From positions 1 through 20,648 of the IMG/VR virus record IMGVR_UViG_3300009161_000291: a stretch of 20,648 nt of DNA. One strand, written 5' to 3'. This document shows positions 1 to 7,164 of this stretch, piece by piece; the first letter of the stretch is position 1; every line of letters begins with the position of its first letter. The position numbers and the translations under genes are program-made. The DNA comes from a virus. A model generated the notes under the pieces. That model had not been told where the DNA came from. It did no database searches and saw only the letters and a program-made list of their open reading frames with translations.

Positions 1-1
1 C

Positions 2-238
2 ACTTCATCGACACAAACGGCTGGCGTTTATAAGCTGATTCTGCTTGCGCCTGCCTCACCAACTTGGACGGCTTCTGGCGGTGGGTTCACTTTCCAGTAT
101 GTGATTCTGTACAACCTGACGCGCACGCAATGTATCGGCTATTGGGATTACGGCTCTGCTTTGGCTCTCAACGGCACTAACGGCGACACTTTCACCCCGA
201 CGCTCGATGCTTCGGGCGGTACGTTCACAGTTACATAA
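2..238 (+). CDS. C-terminal fragment of a beta-rich virion protein (cut by left edge)
   Basis: An open frame runs from the left edge to TAA at 236-238 with no start codon of its own needed, so this is the last 78 codons of a gene that begins outside the window. The residues are rich in Thr, Gly, Ser and aromatic residues (for example YVILYNLTRTQC and GYWDYGSALALN), a composition typical of beta-structured phage surface proteins. It ends 9 nt before the next gene, which has its own ribosome binding site, and it reads in the same direction as the structural operon. I infer a virion or appendage component; I do not recognise the family and the missing N-terminus prevents a better call. Confidence 0.7.
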   Translation, partial: TSSTQTAGVYKLILLAPASPTWTASGGGFTFQYVILYNLTRTQCIGYWDYGSALALNGTNGDTFTPTLDASGGTFTVT

Positions 239-247
239 GGAAAAGAT

Positions 248-802
248 ATGTCCCAAGAAACCATAGTGATGGGGGCCACAGACGGCCCAACCCTTACCGC
301 AGCAGCGCGTGCCTCCTGCATCCCAACTGCAAACCGTATCGTGCTGCCAAACAACTTCTTCTACATCGGGCGGGCAATCAAGGTTACCATGAGCGGGCGC
401 ATATCGTGCGCGGTGACTACTCCAGGCACGGCACGATTCGACATTTGCATGGGCTCGGCGGGAACGACTGTCGTGTTTGACACATTGGCGCTCAACCTGA
501 ACATCGTAGCAAAGACTACTGTTCCTTGGTTTCTCCAAACTACGTTGGTATGCCGTGCTGTTGGTACAGGCACATCTACCACATTCTTTCCTCATATGTC
601 TTTTATCCAGTCAGAGGCGATAATTGGATCGCCCCTGCCTGCGGTTGGCAGCAATGGGTCGCTAATTGTGCCTGTCGGAACACCAGCAGTCGGTGCTGGT
701 ATGGACAACACGGCGGCATCTGCGCTTGATGTGTTCTTCACGCAGACCGTGGCAACTGGCAGCATGACGGTTCACAATTACCAGATCGACGTCCTAAATT
801 AG
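248..802 (+). CDS. Hypothetical beta-rich phage structural protein
   Basis: The 184-residue product starts at an ATG preceded by AAGGAAAAG, a good ribosome binding site. It has no signal peptide or catalytic motif that I can see. The sequence alternates short hydrophobic strands with Gly, Thr and Ser (for example FDICMGSAGTTVVFDTLAL and FFTQTVATGSMTVHNYQIDVLN), which suggests an all-beta fold such as a jelly-roll-like virion protein. It sits between two other beta-rich genes and a few genes upstream of the scaffold and capsid genes, so a role on the virion surface or in a short appendage is inferred from context only. I do not recognise a named family. Confidence 0.7.
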   Translation: MSQETIVMGATDGPTLTAAARASCIPTANRIVLPNNFFYIGRAIKVTMSGRISCAVTTPGTARFDICMGSAGTTVVFDTLALNLNIVAKTTVPWFLQTTLVCRAVGTGTSTTFFPHMSFIQSEAIIGSPLPAVGSNGSLIVPVGTPAVGAGMDNTAASALDVFFTQTVATGSMTVHNYQIDVLN

Positions 803-809
803 TGTAATT

Positions 810-1388
810 ATGCCCATCGCTTTCCCTTGCGCTACCGGCCCCGTTCGATCTGTTGTTGAGGGGCAATGGTGGAAGAACCAGACAAAGGCATTTGATGTTG
901 TCCCTGCGCCGTCAATGGCGAGAACAAACGTAAAATTTGCACAAATCTGCCCATGCAGCGGGCAACAAAACTGGTCGCTTGCACCCGGTAAAAGCACCTA
1001 TGAATATCGGGCTGTAAATCTTTGCCGGTTGAATAGTGCTTATGACGCATCAATCAGTAATTCGACGGTCAATCCTGCGCGTAACGCTTTTTCAGTCTTT
1101 GACAACATTAACAGCAACGACAGGGTTCTAGGCTCACAAAACGGACGCATTGTCGGGGTAAGCCGTGATGCAACCGGCGTTGCTCTGGGAACGTGCGTGG
1201 TCAAGGTATTCAGAACTGACAATGATGTACTGGTAGCGTCAACGACCTCGGACGGTTCTGGAAACTGGACGGCATACCCCAACCAGCAAGGCCCGTACTA
1301 CTTTGTCGAATACAAGGCCGGAAGCCCTGACGTATTTGGCACCAGCCCGAACACGAACACAAACACGACCTTCACGCCGGGGGCGTAG
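810..1388 (+). CDS. Virion protein with C-terminal carboxypeptidase-regulatory-like domain
   Basis: The 192-residue product starts 7 nt after the previous stop codon. No clear Shine-Dalgarno sequence precedes the ATG, so translation probably depends on coupling to the upstream gene. Residues 1-100 are of no family I recognise and hold three close cysteines (C47, C49 and, further on, C72). Residues about 112-180 (starting NGRIVGVSRDATG, then VKVFRTDNDVLVASTTSDGSGNW) have the pattern of a carboxypeptidase-regulatory-like or CNA-B-like beta sandwich, a fold often found on phage surface proteins. The C-terminus is an Asn/Thr-rich low-complexity tail. A structural or surface-binding role is inferred. 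The stop codon directly abuts the GTG of the next gene. Confidence 0.7.
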   Translation: MPIAFPCATGPVRSVVEGQWWKNQTKAFDVVPAPSMARTNVKFAQICPCSGQQNWSLAPGKSTYEYRAVNLCRLNSAYDASISNSTVNPARNAFSVFDNINSNDRVLGSQNGRIVGVSRDATGVALGTCVVKVFRTDNDVLVASTTSDGSGNWTAYPNQQGPYYFVEYKAGSPDVFGTSPNTNTNTTFTPGA

Positions 1389-2207
1389 GTGGCGACAAAT
1401 GACGTTTATTTACGACCAGACGCAGGAGATGGAACCAATGGCGTAAGGCTGCGGATTGACGCGCCTGATTCTGGTGGTGCGGTCAATTACACGCTGGTCT
1501 GCGATGTTGGCGCGTATGTGTACACAGGGCAAGCGGCAACGCTCACCCTTGCAAGGAAACTGGATTTAGCCACTGGCGCGTATGTCTACACAGGCCAAGC
1601 GGCGACACTGACGGTAGCAAGGCGGTTAGCACTAGCAACAGGCGCTTACGTTTATACGGGGCAAGCGGCAAGTCTGACAGTAGCGCGGAAGTTGAGTTTA
1701 GCGGCAGGGGCGTATGCCTACGTTGGGCAAGCTGCAACGCTGACGTATGTTGCGGGTAAGGTTAATTACGTTTTAACTTGTGTTGCTGGTGCATATGCAA
1801 TAAGCGGTCAAGATGCTACTTTGGTCTATGTTAGTGGTACGCCGACTGCGGTAGTAACAGGCGGCGGTGGTGGCGGATTAAGGTACAGCGGCAAGCGTCC
1901 GAAATACTGGTGGGAAGTCGATCCAGAGGCGATACCGGAAAGCGTCATTCTCTCGGACGAGATTGAGGAAATACAGCTAGAGGAACAGGCTGTAGCGCGG
2001 AAGATAGACGAATTGGTGCTGGAACGTGCTGCGGCAAGCACAATTCGGATAATGACCGCGTATGCCGAGTTGTTGAATGAGCAGTTGGCGGCAAAGATGG
2101 CGTTGATTCAGGGTTACGAAAAGGCGCAGGAAATAGCTTTTGAGGAAGCCCAAATAGCCATAAAAGTTGCAAAACAGAAGAAAAAGACTATGCTTTTGCT
2201 AAATTAG
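1389..2207 (+). CDS. Repeat-containing phage structural protein with C-terminal coiled coil
   Basis: GTG start immediately after the previous TAG; 272 residues. Three parts are visible. Residues 1-40 are a short N-terminal segment. Residues 41-150 hold five copies of a beta-type repeat built on GAYxYTGQxATL, starting at residues 41, 63, 85, 107 and 134; the first four have an exact 22-residue period. A Gly run near residue 158-163 is a flexible hinge. Residues about 180-265 are highly helical and charged (ESVILSDEIEEIQLEEQAVA onward) and end in a Lys-rich stretch, consistent with a coiled coil that may trimerise. GAYxYTGQ-type repeats are known from uncharacterised phage and prophage virion proteins. 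I infer a surface fibre or spike-like protein; the function is not proven. Confidence 0.75.
   Translation: MATNDVYLRPDAGDGTNGVRLRIDAPDSGGAVNYTLVCDVGAYVYTGQAATLTLARKLDLATGAYVYTGQAATLTVARRLALATGAYVYTGQAASLTVARKLSLAAGAYAYVGQAATLTYVAGKVNYVLTCVAGAYAISGQDATLVYVSGTPTAVVTGGGGGGLRYSGKRPKYWWEVDPEAIPESVILSDEIEEIQLEEQAVARKIDELVLERAAASTIRIMTAYAELLNEQLAAKMALIQGYEKAQEIAFEEAQIAIKVAKQKKKTMLLLN
1509..1823 (+). repeat. Five coding repeats of GAYxYTGQxATL type (66-nt period for the first four)
   Basis: Copies begin at nt 1509, 1575, 1641, 1707 and 1788. Copies 1-3 encode nearly identical protein (GAYVYTGQAA followed by T/S, L, T and a basic helix-like linker), yet their codons differ at many third positions, for example GTG/GTC/GTT for the same Val. 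Copy 4 keeps GAYAYVGQAATL and copy 5 is degenerate (GAYAISGQDATL) after a 27-residue interval. This is a protein repeat, not a CRISPR or a recent DNA duplication. Confidence 0.9.
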
Positions 2208-2233
2208 GAGTAAGTGACCACTTATAGGGCTTT

Positions 2234-2581
2234 ATGAGCGCAAATGACCTGCCACGCGAGATAAACGAGCGACAAGAGTTGCAGGATATGATTTCTGCGC
2301 TTGACCCTGAATCTAGGACGCTTTTTGTCGAAGCGAGTATCGGGCGGGAAGCAAAAGAGTTTTTTCATTCTGACATTGGCCGGTACTTGGTTGGATGCGC
2401 CCAAATTGAGTATGCAGAAGCCGCTTCGAAGTTGAAAAAGACTGCGTGGTATCGCAAGAACCGCATTATTGAGTTGCAGAATCAGATGTGGCGTGCTGAA
2501 AACTTTATGGTTTGGCTACGGGATTTGATTATCCGTGGCAAAGCCTCCGAACTTAGTCTTGAGGAAAGAGAGGAACAATAA
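2234..2581 (+). CDS. Small helical head-module protein, unknown function
   Basis: The 115-residue product is almost wholly alpha-helical by eye, with many Glu, Lys and Arg and no beta-type stretches. It contains the segment ESRTLFVEASIGREAKEFF and the Trp-bearing segment NQMWRAENFMVWLRDLIIRG. The ATG is the first possible start after an in-frame TAG at 2225-2227. Its stop TAA overlaps the ATG of the scaffold-like gene by one base (TAATG), so the two are almost certainly translated together. Position directly before the scaffold suggests a head-assembly or minor virion role, but I recognise no named family. Confidence 0.75.
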   Translation: MSANDLPREINERQELQDMISALDPESRTLFVEASIGREAKEFFHSDIGRYLVGCAQIEYAEAASKLKKTAWYRKNRIIELQNQMWRAENFMVWLRDLIIRGKASELSLEEREEQ

Positions 2582-3681
2582 TGGCTACGTTGTCTGTACC
2601 GCAAAAACCTGTTGCTGCTGCTGTGCAAGCCGCTTTACCCATTGCTGCGGAATCCGCGCCAGAGGTAAAAAATGACCTGATTGCGCTTGCTCCAACGCCG
2701 CAACTGAACCCCCGCGCACAGATAATGGCCGATATTGCCGCCCGTTCCAATGCCCAGGCTGACGTAGATGCGGCTGAAACCATCCAAGCAACCGACGAAA
2801 ACGGGGATATAGCGCCCGTAGCCGCCCAAAATGCGCCAGAAACGCCTACAGAGGCCGAGGACGAGCCTCTCGCCCCCGTAGAGGCAGATGCGCCAGAAAC
2901 GCCGCCAGCAGCCCCTATTGAGGCCGCAAAGCCCACATTTGACCCTGATGCTGAATATGACCTGACCGTGGATGGCAAGGTTATTAAGGTCAAAGGCGCT
3001 CAAATCATTGAACGCGGCAAAATGCACATTCAGAAGGAAACCGCCGCCGACTACAAGTTGGAACTGGCTTCCCGACTACTCCAAGAGGCGCAGGCACGTC
3101 CTGCCCCTCCCCCTGCTCCCGCTCCTGCTGCTGTACAACAACTCTCCGACGAACAACTCGCAGAGATGATTCAGTTCGGAACGAAAGAGCAAGCGGCTCA
3201 AGCTATCACTTTGCTCAAGGGCAACGCGAACAGCGCAACCGCTAACGAAGGCGTGCAACGTGCGATGGCTGAAAAGCTGCCGCAAGTTGTGCGCGATCAA
3301 ATCGCTTTCCAAGAAGGCGTGCAGTTTGTTCAAGGCGAATATGCCGACCTGCTGGCAGACCCATACTTGAAACCTCTGTTTTTTATGAAAGAAAATCAGA
3401 TGCGTCAGGCTGGTGACACTCGCGGGTACAAGGATATGTACAGGCAGATTGGCGAGGAACTACGCACGCACTTCAACCGGCCTAAAACTACGTCAGCCGC
3501 CCCTGCTGCTGCGCCACAGACCCGCGAGGAAAAGGTAGCCGCTAAATCAGCGGCCCCTGCTGCTCCGCGTCTTGCAAGCGCAAGGCTAGAGGGTGCTGCG
3601 CCAGTCAAAGCGCCAACAAGAGAAGATGTTATCGCAAAAATGCAACGTAGCCGTGGTCAATCCATGCCTACGACTCATTAA
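2581..3681 (+). CDS. Scaffolding-like head assembly protein
   Basis: The 366-residue product lies directly upstream of the major capsid gene, the standard position for a scaffold. It has the expected composition: long Ala/Pro/Glu-rich disordered stretches at about residues 1-120 and 172-186, a short ordered segment at 124-170 (YDLTVDGKVIKV then a helical KMHIQKETAADYKLELASRL region), a helical region at about 187-305, and a second Ala/Pro-rich linker ending in a basic C-terminus that contains TREDVIAKMQRSRG. Scaffolds commonly use a basic C-terminal helix to contact the capsid protein; that is known of other phages and only inferred here. No protease motif is seen, so I do not call a fused protease. 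Confidence 0.8.
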   Translation: MATLSVPQKPVAAAVQAALPIAAESAPEVKNDLIALAPTPQLNPRAQIMADIAARSNAQADVDAAETIQATDENGDIAPVAAQNAPETPTEAEDEPLAPVEADAPETPPAAPIEAAKPTFDPDAEYDLTVDGKVIKVKGAQIIERGKMHIQKETAADYKLELASRLLQEAQARPAPPPAPAPAAVQQLSDEQLAEMIQFGTKEQAAQAITLLKGNANSATANEGVQRAMAEKLPQVVRDQIAFQEGVQFVQGEYADLLADPYLKPLFFMKENQMRQAGDTRGYKDMYRQIGEELRTHFNRPKTTSAAPAAAPQTREEKVAAKSAAPAAPRLASARLEGAAPVKAPTREDVIAKMQRSRGQSMPTTH

Positions 3682-3692
3682 GGAGATTTACA

Positions 3693-4658
3693 ATGGCTGG
3701 TCAACTATTTGCTGTAAACAGTCTTGGCGGATTCTTTTATTCGCTGAACCTGTCCGACGAACTGCGCGAGGCTCTCCAGCCTATGTCGCGTTTCCGCCAA
3801 TTCACCGACCTAAAAGACGCTATCGGTAAGAGCAAGGGTCAAACCTACACCTGGGACGTTGTTCAGGACGTTGCTGCTGCTGGCGGTACGCTGGTTGAAA
3901 CTTCGACCATGCCGGAAACCAACTTTACCATCCTGCAAGGCACGCTGACCATTACGGAATACGGCAACAGCGTTCCGTATAGCGGCAAGCTGGAATCCCT
4001 GAGCAAATTTGAAGTGCGTAAGCCCGTCATGCAGGCGTTGAAGAACGATGCCAAAAAGACGTTTGACCGCGCTGCGTATGCTCAGTTTTACCTGACCCCG
4101 CTGCGTGTTGTTCCGGCTGGTGGTACTGCTTCGGATGCTGTTACCTTCACCACGAACGGTACGGCTACCCTGACCAACAGCATCGCGTACAGCAACCAGC
4201 ACGCCAAAGCGATTGTCGATGCCATGAAGGAGCGCAACATTCCTCCGTATGTGGGCGATGATTACATGGCTATCGCATGGCCGACCACGCTGCGTACCTT
4301 CAAGAACAATCTTGAAACGCTGCACCAGTACACCGCTGCCGGTATTAACCTGATTTTCAACGGCGAAATTGGCCGCTATGAGAACGTGCGTTATACCGAA
4401 CAGACGAACGTGACGAAGGGTATTACTTCGACGGGCGCTGGCGGTGTTGCATGGTCAAACGCGAAATCGGACTGGATATTCTTCATGGGTGAGGACACCG
4501 TTGTTGAAGGTGTGGCAACTCCCGAAGAAATCCGAGCAAAGATTCCAACTGACTACGGGCGTAGCAAGGGCATTGCGTACTATTATATTGGAGGGTATGG
4601 CATTGTTCATAGCAATGCTGTGCAAGCCCGTATAGTTATGTGGGATAGCGCGGCCTAA
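3693..4658 (+). CDS. Major capsid protein, N4-gp56 family
   Basis: The 321-residue product follows a strong ribosome binding site (AAGGAG, 7 nt before the ATG). Length, position after the scaffold and several segments fit the N4-gp56 family of HK97-fold capsid proteins: an N-terminal arm, the TYTWDVVQDVAAAGG region at about residue 51, TMPETNFTILQGTLTITEYG at 72-91, the long helix SKFEVRKPVMQALKNDAKK after residue 104, GEIGRYENVRYTEQTN at 224-239, and the C-terminal PTDYGRSKGIAYYYIGGYG with HSNAVQARI. It forms the icosahedral head shell. Regular codon choice (few rare codons in the first two thirds) fits a highly expressed gene. No decoration domain or insertion is apparent. Confidence 0.92.
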   Translation: MAGQLFAVNSLGGFFYSLNLSDELREALQPMSRFRQFTDLKDAIGKSKGQTYTWDVVQDVAAAGGTLVETSTMPETNFTILQGTLTITEYGNSVPYSGKLESLSKFEVRKPVMQALKNDAKKTFDRAAYAQFYLTPLRVVPAGGTASDAVTFTTNGTATLTNSIAYSNQHAKAIVDAMKERNIPPYVGDDYMAIAWPTTLRTFKNNLETLHQYTAAGINLIFNGEIGRYENVRYTEQTNVTKGITSTGAGGVAWSNAKSDWIFFMGEDTVVEGVATPEEIRAKIPTDYGRSKGIAYYYIGGYGIVHSNAVQARIVMWDSAA

Positions 4659-4714
4659 TGGTTTAATCAAGTTCATAACGGACTCATAGCGCCTTCTCGC
4701 TCTGTCCAGCAATT

Positions 4715-4737
4715 ATCGTACTGAGAGGCGGTACGAT
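4715..4737 (+). promoter_or_regulatory. Perfect 7-bp hairpin between capsid and candidate decoration gene
   Basis: ATCGTAC at 4715-4721 pairs with GTACGAT at 4731-4737 around a 9-nt loop. It lies in the 93-nt gap between the capsid stop codon and the next ATG and ends just before the AGGAGA ribosome binding site at about 4739. No U-tract follows, so it is more likely an RNA processing, stability or translation-control element than a full terminator. The rest of this gap shows no other gene or convincing promoter. Confidence 0.5.
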
Positions 4738-4751
4738 TAGGAGAAAAGATC

Positions 4752-5159
4752 ATGGCAGTTCAATCAATGGCGTATGACCATCCCGCGTACCTTGTGCGTG
4801 AGACGACCACTTCCTTCAACGCAGCCGGTGCAAGCGCGGTTCATGGTCGCTTCGCAGCCTTTACCAATATGCTTGCCAAGTCGCTGACGGTCTACACCGT
4901 TACGGCTGGTACGGGTACTGGTAACGGCACTGTGTCGCTTTGCCGCATTGCAACTGGTGGTACGGCGATCACGACTCTCGGCACTATCGTTATGGGTACG
5001 GCAGCGGCAGCGGTTGGTACTAACGTGGCGATTGCTGCGGCGAATCAGACCATTACCAAACTGGATCAGGTTTATATCCAGAACGGCGCAGACGCTACCG
5101 GCGTGTGGGCTGTGACGGTGGAACTTGTGCTGACCCCTGGCGCTGACATTACTACCTAA
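4752..5159 (+). CDS. Small beta-rich head protein, candidate capsid decoration protein
   Basis: The 135-residue product follows a good ribosome binding site (AGGAGAAAAG). It is Ala/Thr/Gly-rich with alternating hydrophobic residues (LTVYTVTAGTGTGNGTVSL and AANQTITKLDQVYIQN), implying an all-beta fold and no enzymatic motif. Codon use resembles that of the capsid gene. Small beta-rich proteins encoded just after the capsid gene and separated from it by an RNA hairpin are commonly decoration or cement proteins made in large amounts; that assignment is inferred from position and composition. A strong hairpin follows its stop codon. Confidence 0.7.
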   Translation: MAVQSMAYDHPAYLVRETTTSFNAAGASAVHGRFAAFTNMLAKSLTVYTVTAGTGTGNGTVSLCRIATGGTAITTLGTIVMGTAAAAVGTNVAIAAANQTITKLDQVYIQNGADATGVWAVTVELVLTPGADITT

Positions 5160-5161
5160 CC

Positions 5162-5185
5162 AAATGGGGGAGCAATCCCCCGTTT
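5162..5185 (+). terminator. 10-bp GC-rich hairpin with GCAA tetraloop after the candidate decoration gene
   Basis: AAATGGGGGA at 5162-5171 pairs with TCCCCCGTTT at 5176-5185 (nine Watson-Crick pairs and one G-U) around the GNRA-class loop GCAA. It starts 3 nt after the stop codon at 5159. Only GTTT follows the G/C core instead of a long U-tract, so it probably acts as a leaky terminator or a 3'-end stabiliser that lets head mRNA accumulate above the downstream genes. Confidence 0.6.
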
Positions 5186-5198
5186 AAGGAGAACGGTA

Positions 5199-5423
5199 AT
5201 GAAACGTGGTGAAATGAGAATGGGCGAACCGGAGATGGAAGTTCCGGTACTGCCCGATGACACGGAAATGTTCCGCTCCGAATATGGTGCAAAGCGCATG
5301 GCAAATATTTGCGCTTCACCGGCAGAAGTGGAGTTGTACAAATTCAATCCCAACGCAGCACGCCGTAACGTCAATCCTGGCATTCCTTGCGACGATTACA
5401 GCGAAACAGAGATAGGAGATTAA
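5199..5423 (+). CDS. Short acidic hypothetical protein
   Basis: The 74-residue product has a good ribosome binding site (AAGGAGAACGG) just after the hairpin at 5162-5185. It is acidic and Met/Glu-rich at the N-terminus (MRMGEPEMEVPVLPDDTEM) and ends in ETEIGD. It contains no membrane segment, only two cysteines and no motif I recognise. Its stop TAA at 5421-5423 is followed after 2 nt by the next ATG, so the two genes are probably coupled. Position in the head module suggests a minor virion or assembly factor, with no direct evidence. Confidence 0.6.
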   Translation: MKRGEMRMGEPEMEVPVLPDDTEMFRSEYGAKRMANICASPAEVELYKFNPNAARRNVNPGIPCDDYSETEIGD

Positions 5424-5425
5424 CC

Positions 5426-5584
5426 ATGAGCGATATGAACCCGATGCCCCCTTCGATGCCCATTACGGACATTCGTATGAAGGCTGACCTGAACCCGAAT
5501 CAGGGTTTGAACAAGGAAAACTCCAACAGCCAGCAAGGTACTATCGACGCTGTTAAATCCGGTGAAAAGACGGGGAGCATCTAA
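5426..5584 (+). CDS. Very short hypothetical protein (52 aa)
   Basis: The start at 5426 was chosen over an in-frame ATG at 5387 because TAGGAGATTAACC places a strong ribosome binding site at the proper distance and because 5387 would overlap the upstream gene by 37 nt. The product is Met/Pro-rich at first (MSDMNPMPPSMPITDIRM) and then polar, Asn/Gln/Lys-rich and probably disordered. Its stop lies 2 nt before the ATG of the methyltransferase-glycosyltransferase gene. No function is recognisable; it may simply be a small peptide coupled to its neighbours. Confidence 0.55.
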   Translation: MSDMNPMPPSMPITDIRMKADLNPNQGLNKENSNSQQGTIDAVKSGEKTGSI

Positions 5585-5586
5585 GC

Positions 5587-7164
5587 ATGACATGGGCTGC
5601 AACCGACGATCAGGGAAACGAAACGGGCAAAATCCGTTGGGAGTTAGTTCCCTATACGAAAGGACGCGGTTTAGACGTTGGTTGCGGCCCATCACAGGCT
5701 TTCCCGCACTTTACGCGGGTAGATAACAACAAGGACACGCAGTTATTCAACATTCAATTCGTACCGGACATTCGGACGGATGCCGACAAGCTGGATATGT
5801 TTGCCAGTCAGTCGATGGATTTTGTTTTTTCCAGCCACACGCTTGAGCATATAAAAGACTATAAAAAGGCGTTGCGTGAGTGGTGGAGAGTGCTGAAATT
5901 GGGCGGCTATTTGTGCTTATATCTCCCGCACAAGGACTTTTACCCGAACATTGGAACGGAAGGATGCAACCCTGACCATGTACACGATTTTCTGCCGCAG
6001 GACATTATTGATGCAATGGAGGAAATTGGGGGATGGGATTTGGTAGAGAATCAGGAACGCAACGAGGGTAAGGAATACTCGTTCTTCCAAGTCTACAAAA
6101 AATTCGCCAATGCTTCGATTCACAAATTTTCCCATGACAAGCCAAAGCCTGAAAAGACCTGTGCGATTATCCGCTATGGTGCTTGGGGCGATGTAATCCA
6201 GACTTCCAGCATATTGCCTGGGCTGAAAGAGCAGGGATACCACATTACCCTGTTCACCGTTCCCCGCGCACTGGAAGCGATCAAGCACGAACCGTTGATT
6301 GACCGATTTGTTATCCAAGACACCGACCAAGTACCTAATGCGTGGCTTGGCGACTATTGGGATTACTTGCGCCCACGGTACGACAAGTTTATCAACCTGT
6401 CTGAGTCCGTAGAAGGCTCATTGCTTGCCATGCCTGAGCGTGTTCAAGCAAATTGGACTACCGAAGCGCGGCACATGGTAATGAATCTCAACTACCTTGA
6501 GTTCACGCATAAACTGGCTGGCGTGCCTTATAAAAAGCCGCTGTCACGGTTTTCGATTACCGACGAAGAAAAGAAATGGGTAGTGCGTGAGAAGCGCGTA
6601 TTCAATGCCAATCCGCTGATTATGTGGGTGCTAAAAGGCTCTGCGCTGCACAAGATATGGTCAGGCGGCGAGGACGTAAATAACAAGGCTACCGGATTTG
6701 ACTCAATCATTGCCCGAATCATGGTGCAATGGCCTCACGCCAAGGTCATCATGGTTGGCGACGAGTCTGCAAAAGAGATTATTGAAGCACCGTGGGTCAA
6801 TGAATCGCGGGTATTGCGGCGCTCTGGCGTATGGTCAATCCGTGAAACGATGGCGATGGCGTATAACTGCGATATGGTTATTGGGCCGGAAACGGGCGTA
6901 ATGAGTGCGGTTGCAATGGAGCCGATGAAAAAGGTGGTATTCCTGTCGCACTCAACCGAAGAAAATCTGACGCGGGATTGGGTTAATACGCAGGCGATGG
7001 TTCCCGTTGATACGAAATGTTACCCTTGTCACAAGCTAATCTACAGATGGGAACAGTGCAATCAGGATGGCGAAAGCGGGATAGCCAAATGCCAAGCATC
7101 AATAACGCCAATGGCTGTATGGGATGCCATTCGCAGCGAGTTAGATAAGCGGGAGGCCGCGTGA
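5587..7164 (+). CDS. Bifunctional SAM methyltransferase and GT9-like glycosyltransferase
   Basis: This 525-residue protein contains two enzyme domains. Residues about 1-175 are a class I SAM-dependent methyltransferase: motif I GLDVGCGPS at 28-36, and the FSSHTLEHIKDYKKALREWW segment with RVLKLGGYLCLYLPH at 81-115, typical of the Methyltransf_11 group. Residues about 190-515 resemble glycosyltransferase family 9 (ADP-heptose:LPS heptosyltransferase type, GT-B fold): RYGAWGDVIQTSSILPGLKE at 196-215 and the donor-site-like DMVIGPETGVMSAVA at 429-443. Four cysteines near the end (C478, C481, C491, C502) could bind a metal. The TGA overlaps the GTG of the adaptor gene by 4 nt. It may modify a virion protein or host surface glycan; the acceptor is unknown. 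Codon use matches its neighbours. Confidence 0.85.
   Translation: MTWAATDDQGNETGKIRWELVPYTKGRGLDVGCGPSQAFPHFTRVDNNKDTQLFNIQFVPDIRTDADKLDMFASQSMDFVFSSHTLEHIKDYKKALREWWRVLKLGGYLCLYLPHKDFYPNIGTEGCNPDHVHDFLPQDIIDAMEEIGGWDLVENQERNEGKEYSFFQVYKKFANASIHKFSHDKPKPEKTCAIIRYGAWGDVIQTSSILPGLKEQGYHITLFTVPRALEAIKHEPLIDRFVIQDTDQVPNAWLGDYWDYLRPRYDKFINLSESVEGSLLAMPERVQANWTTEARHMVMNLNYLEFTHKLAGVPYKKPLSRFSITDEEKKWVVREKRVFNANPLIMWVLKGSALHKIWSGGEDVNNKATGFDSIIARIMVQWPHAKVIMVGDESAKEIIEAPWVNESRVLRRSGVWSIRETMAMAYNCDMVIGPETGVMSAVAMEPMKKVVFLSHSTEENLTRDWVNTQAMVPVDTKCYPCHKLIYRWEQCNQDGESGIAKCQASITPMAVWDAIRSELDKREAA

Noticed and set aside
1509-1823. Regular 66-nt spacing considered as a CRISPR or satellite array
   Set aside because: The units are protein-level repeats with diverged codons and no constant repeat or variable spacer DNA.
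2553-2993. Minus-strand open frame rich in Ala, Gly and Ser
   Set aside because: It is the antisense shadow of the Ala/Pro-rich scaffold-like gene; no ribosome binding site or recognisable domain.
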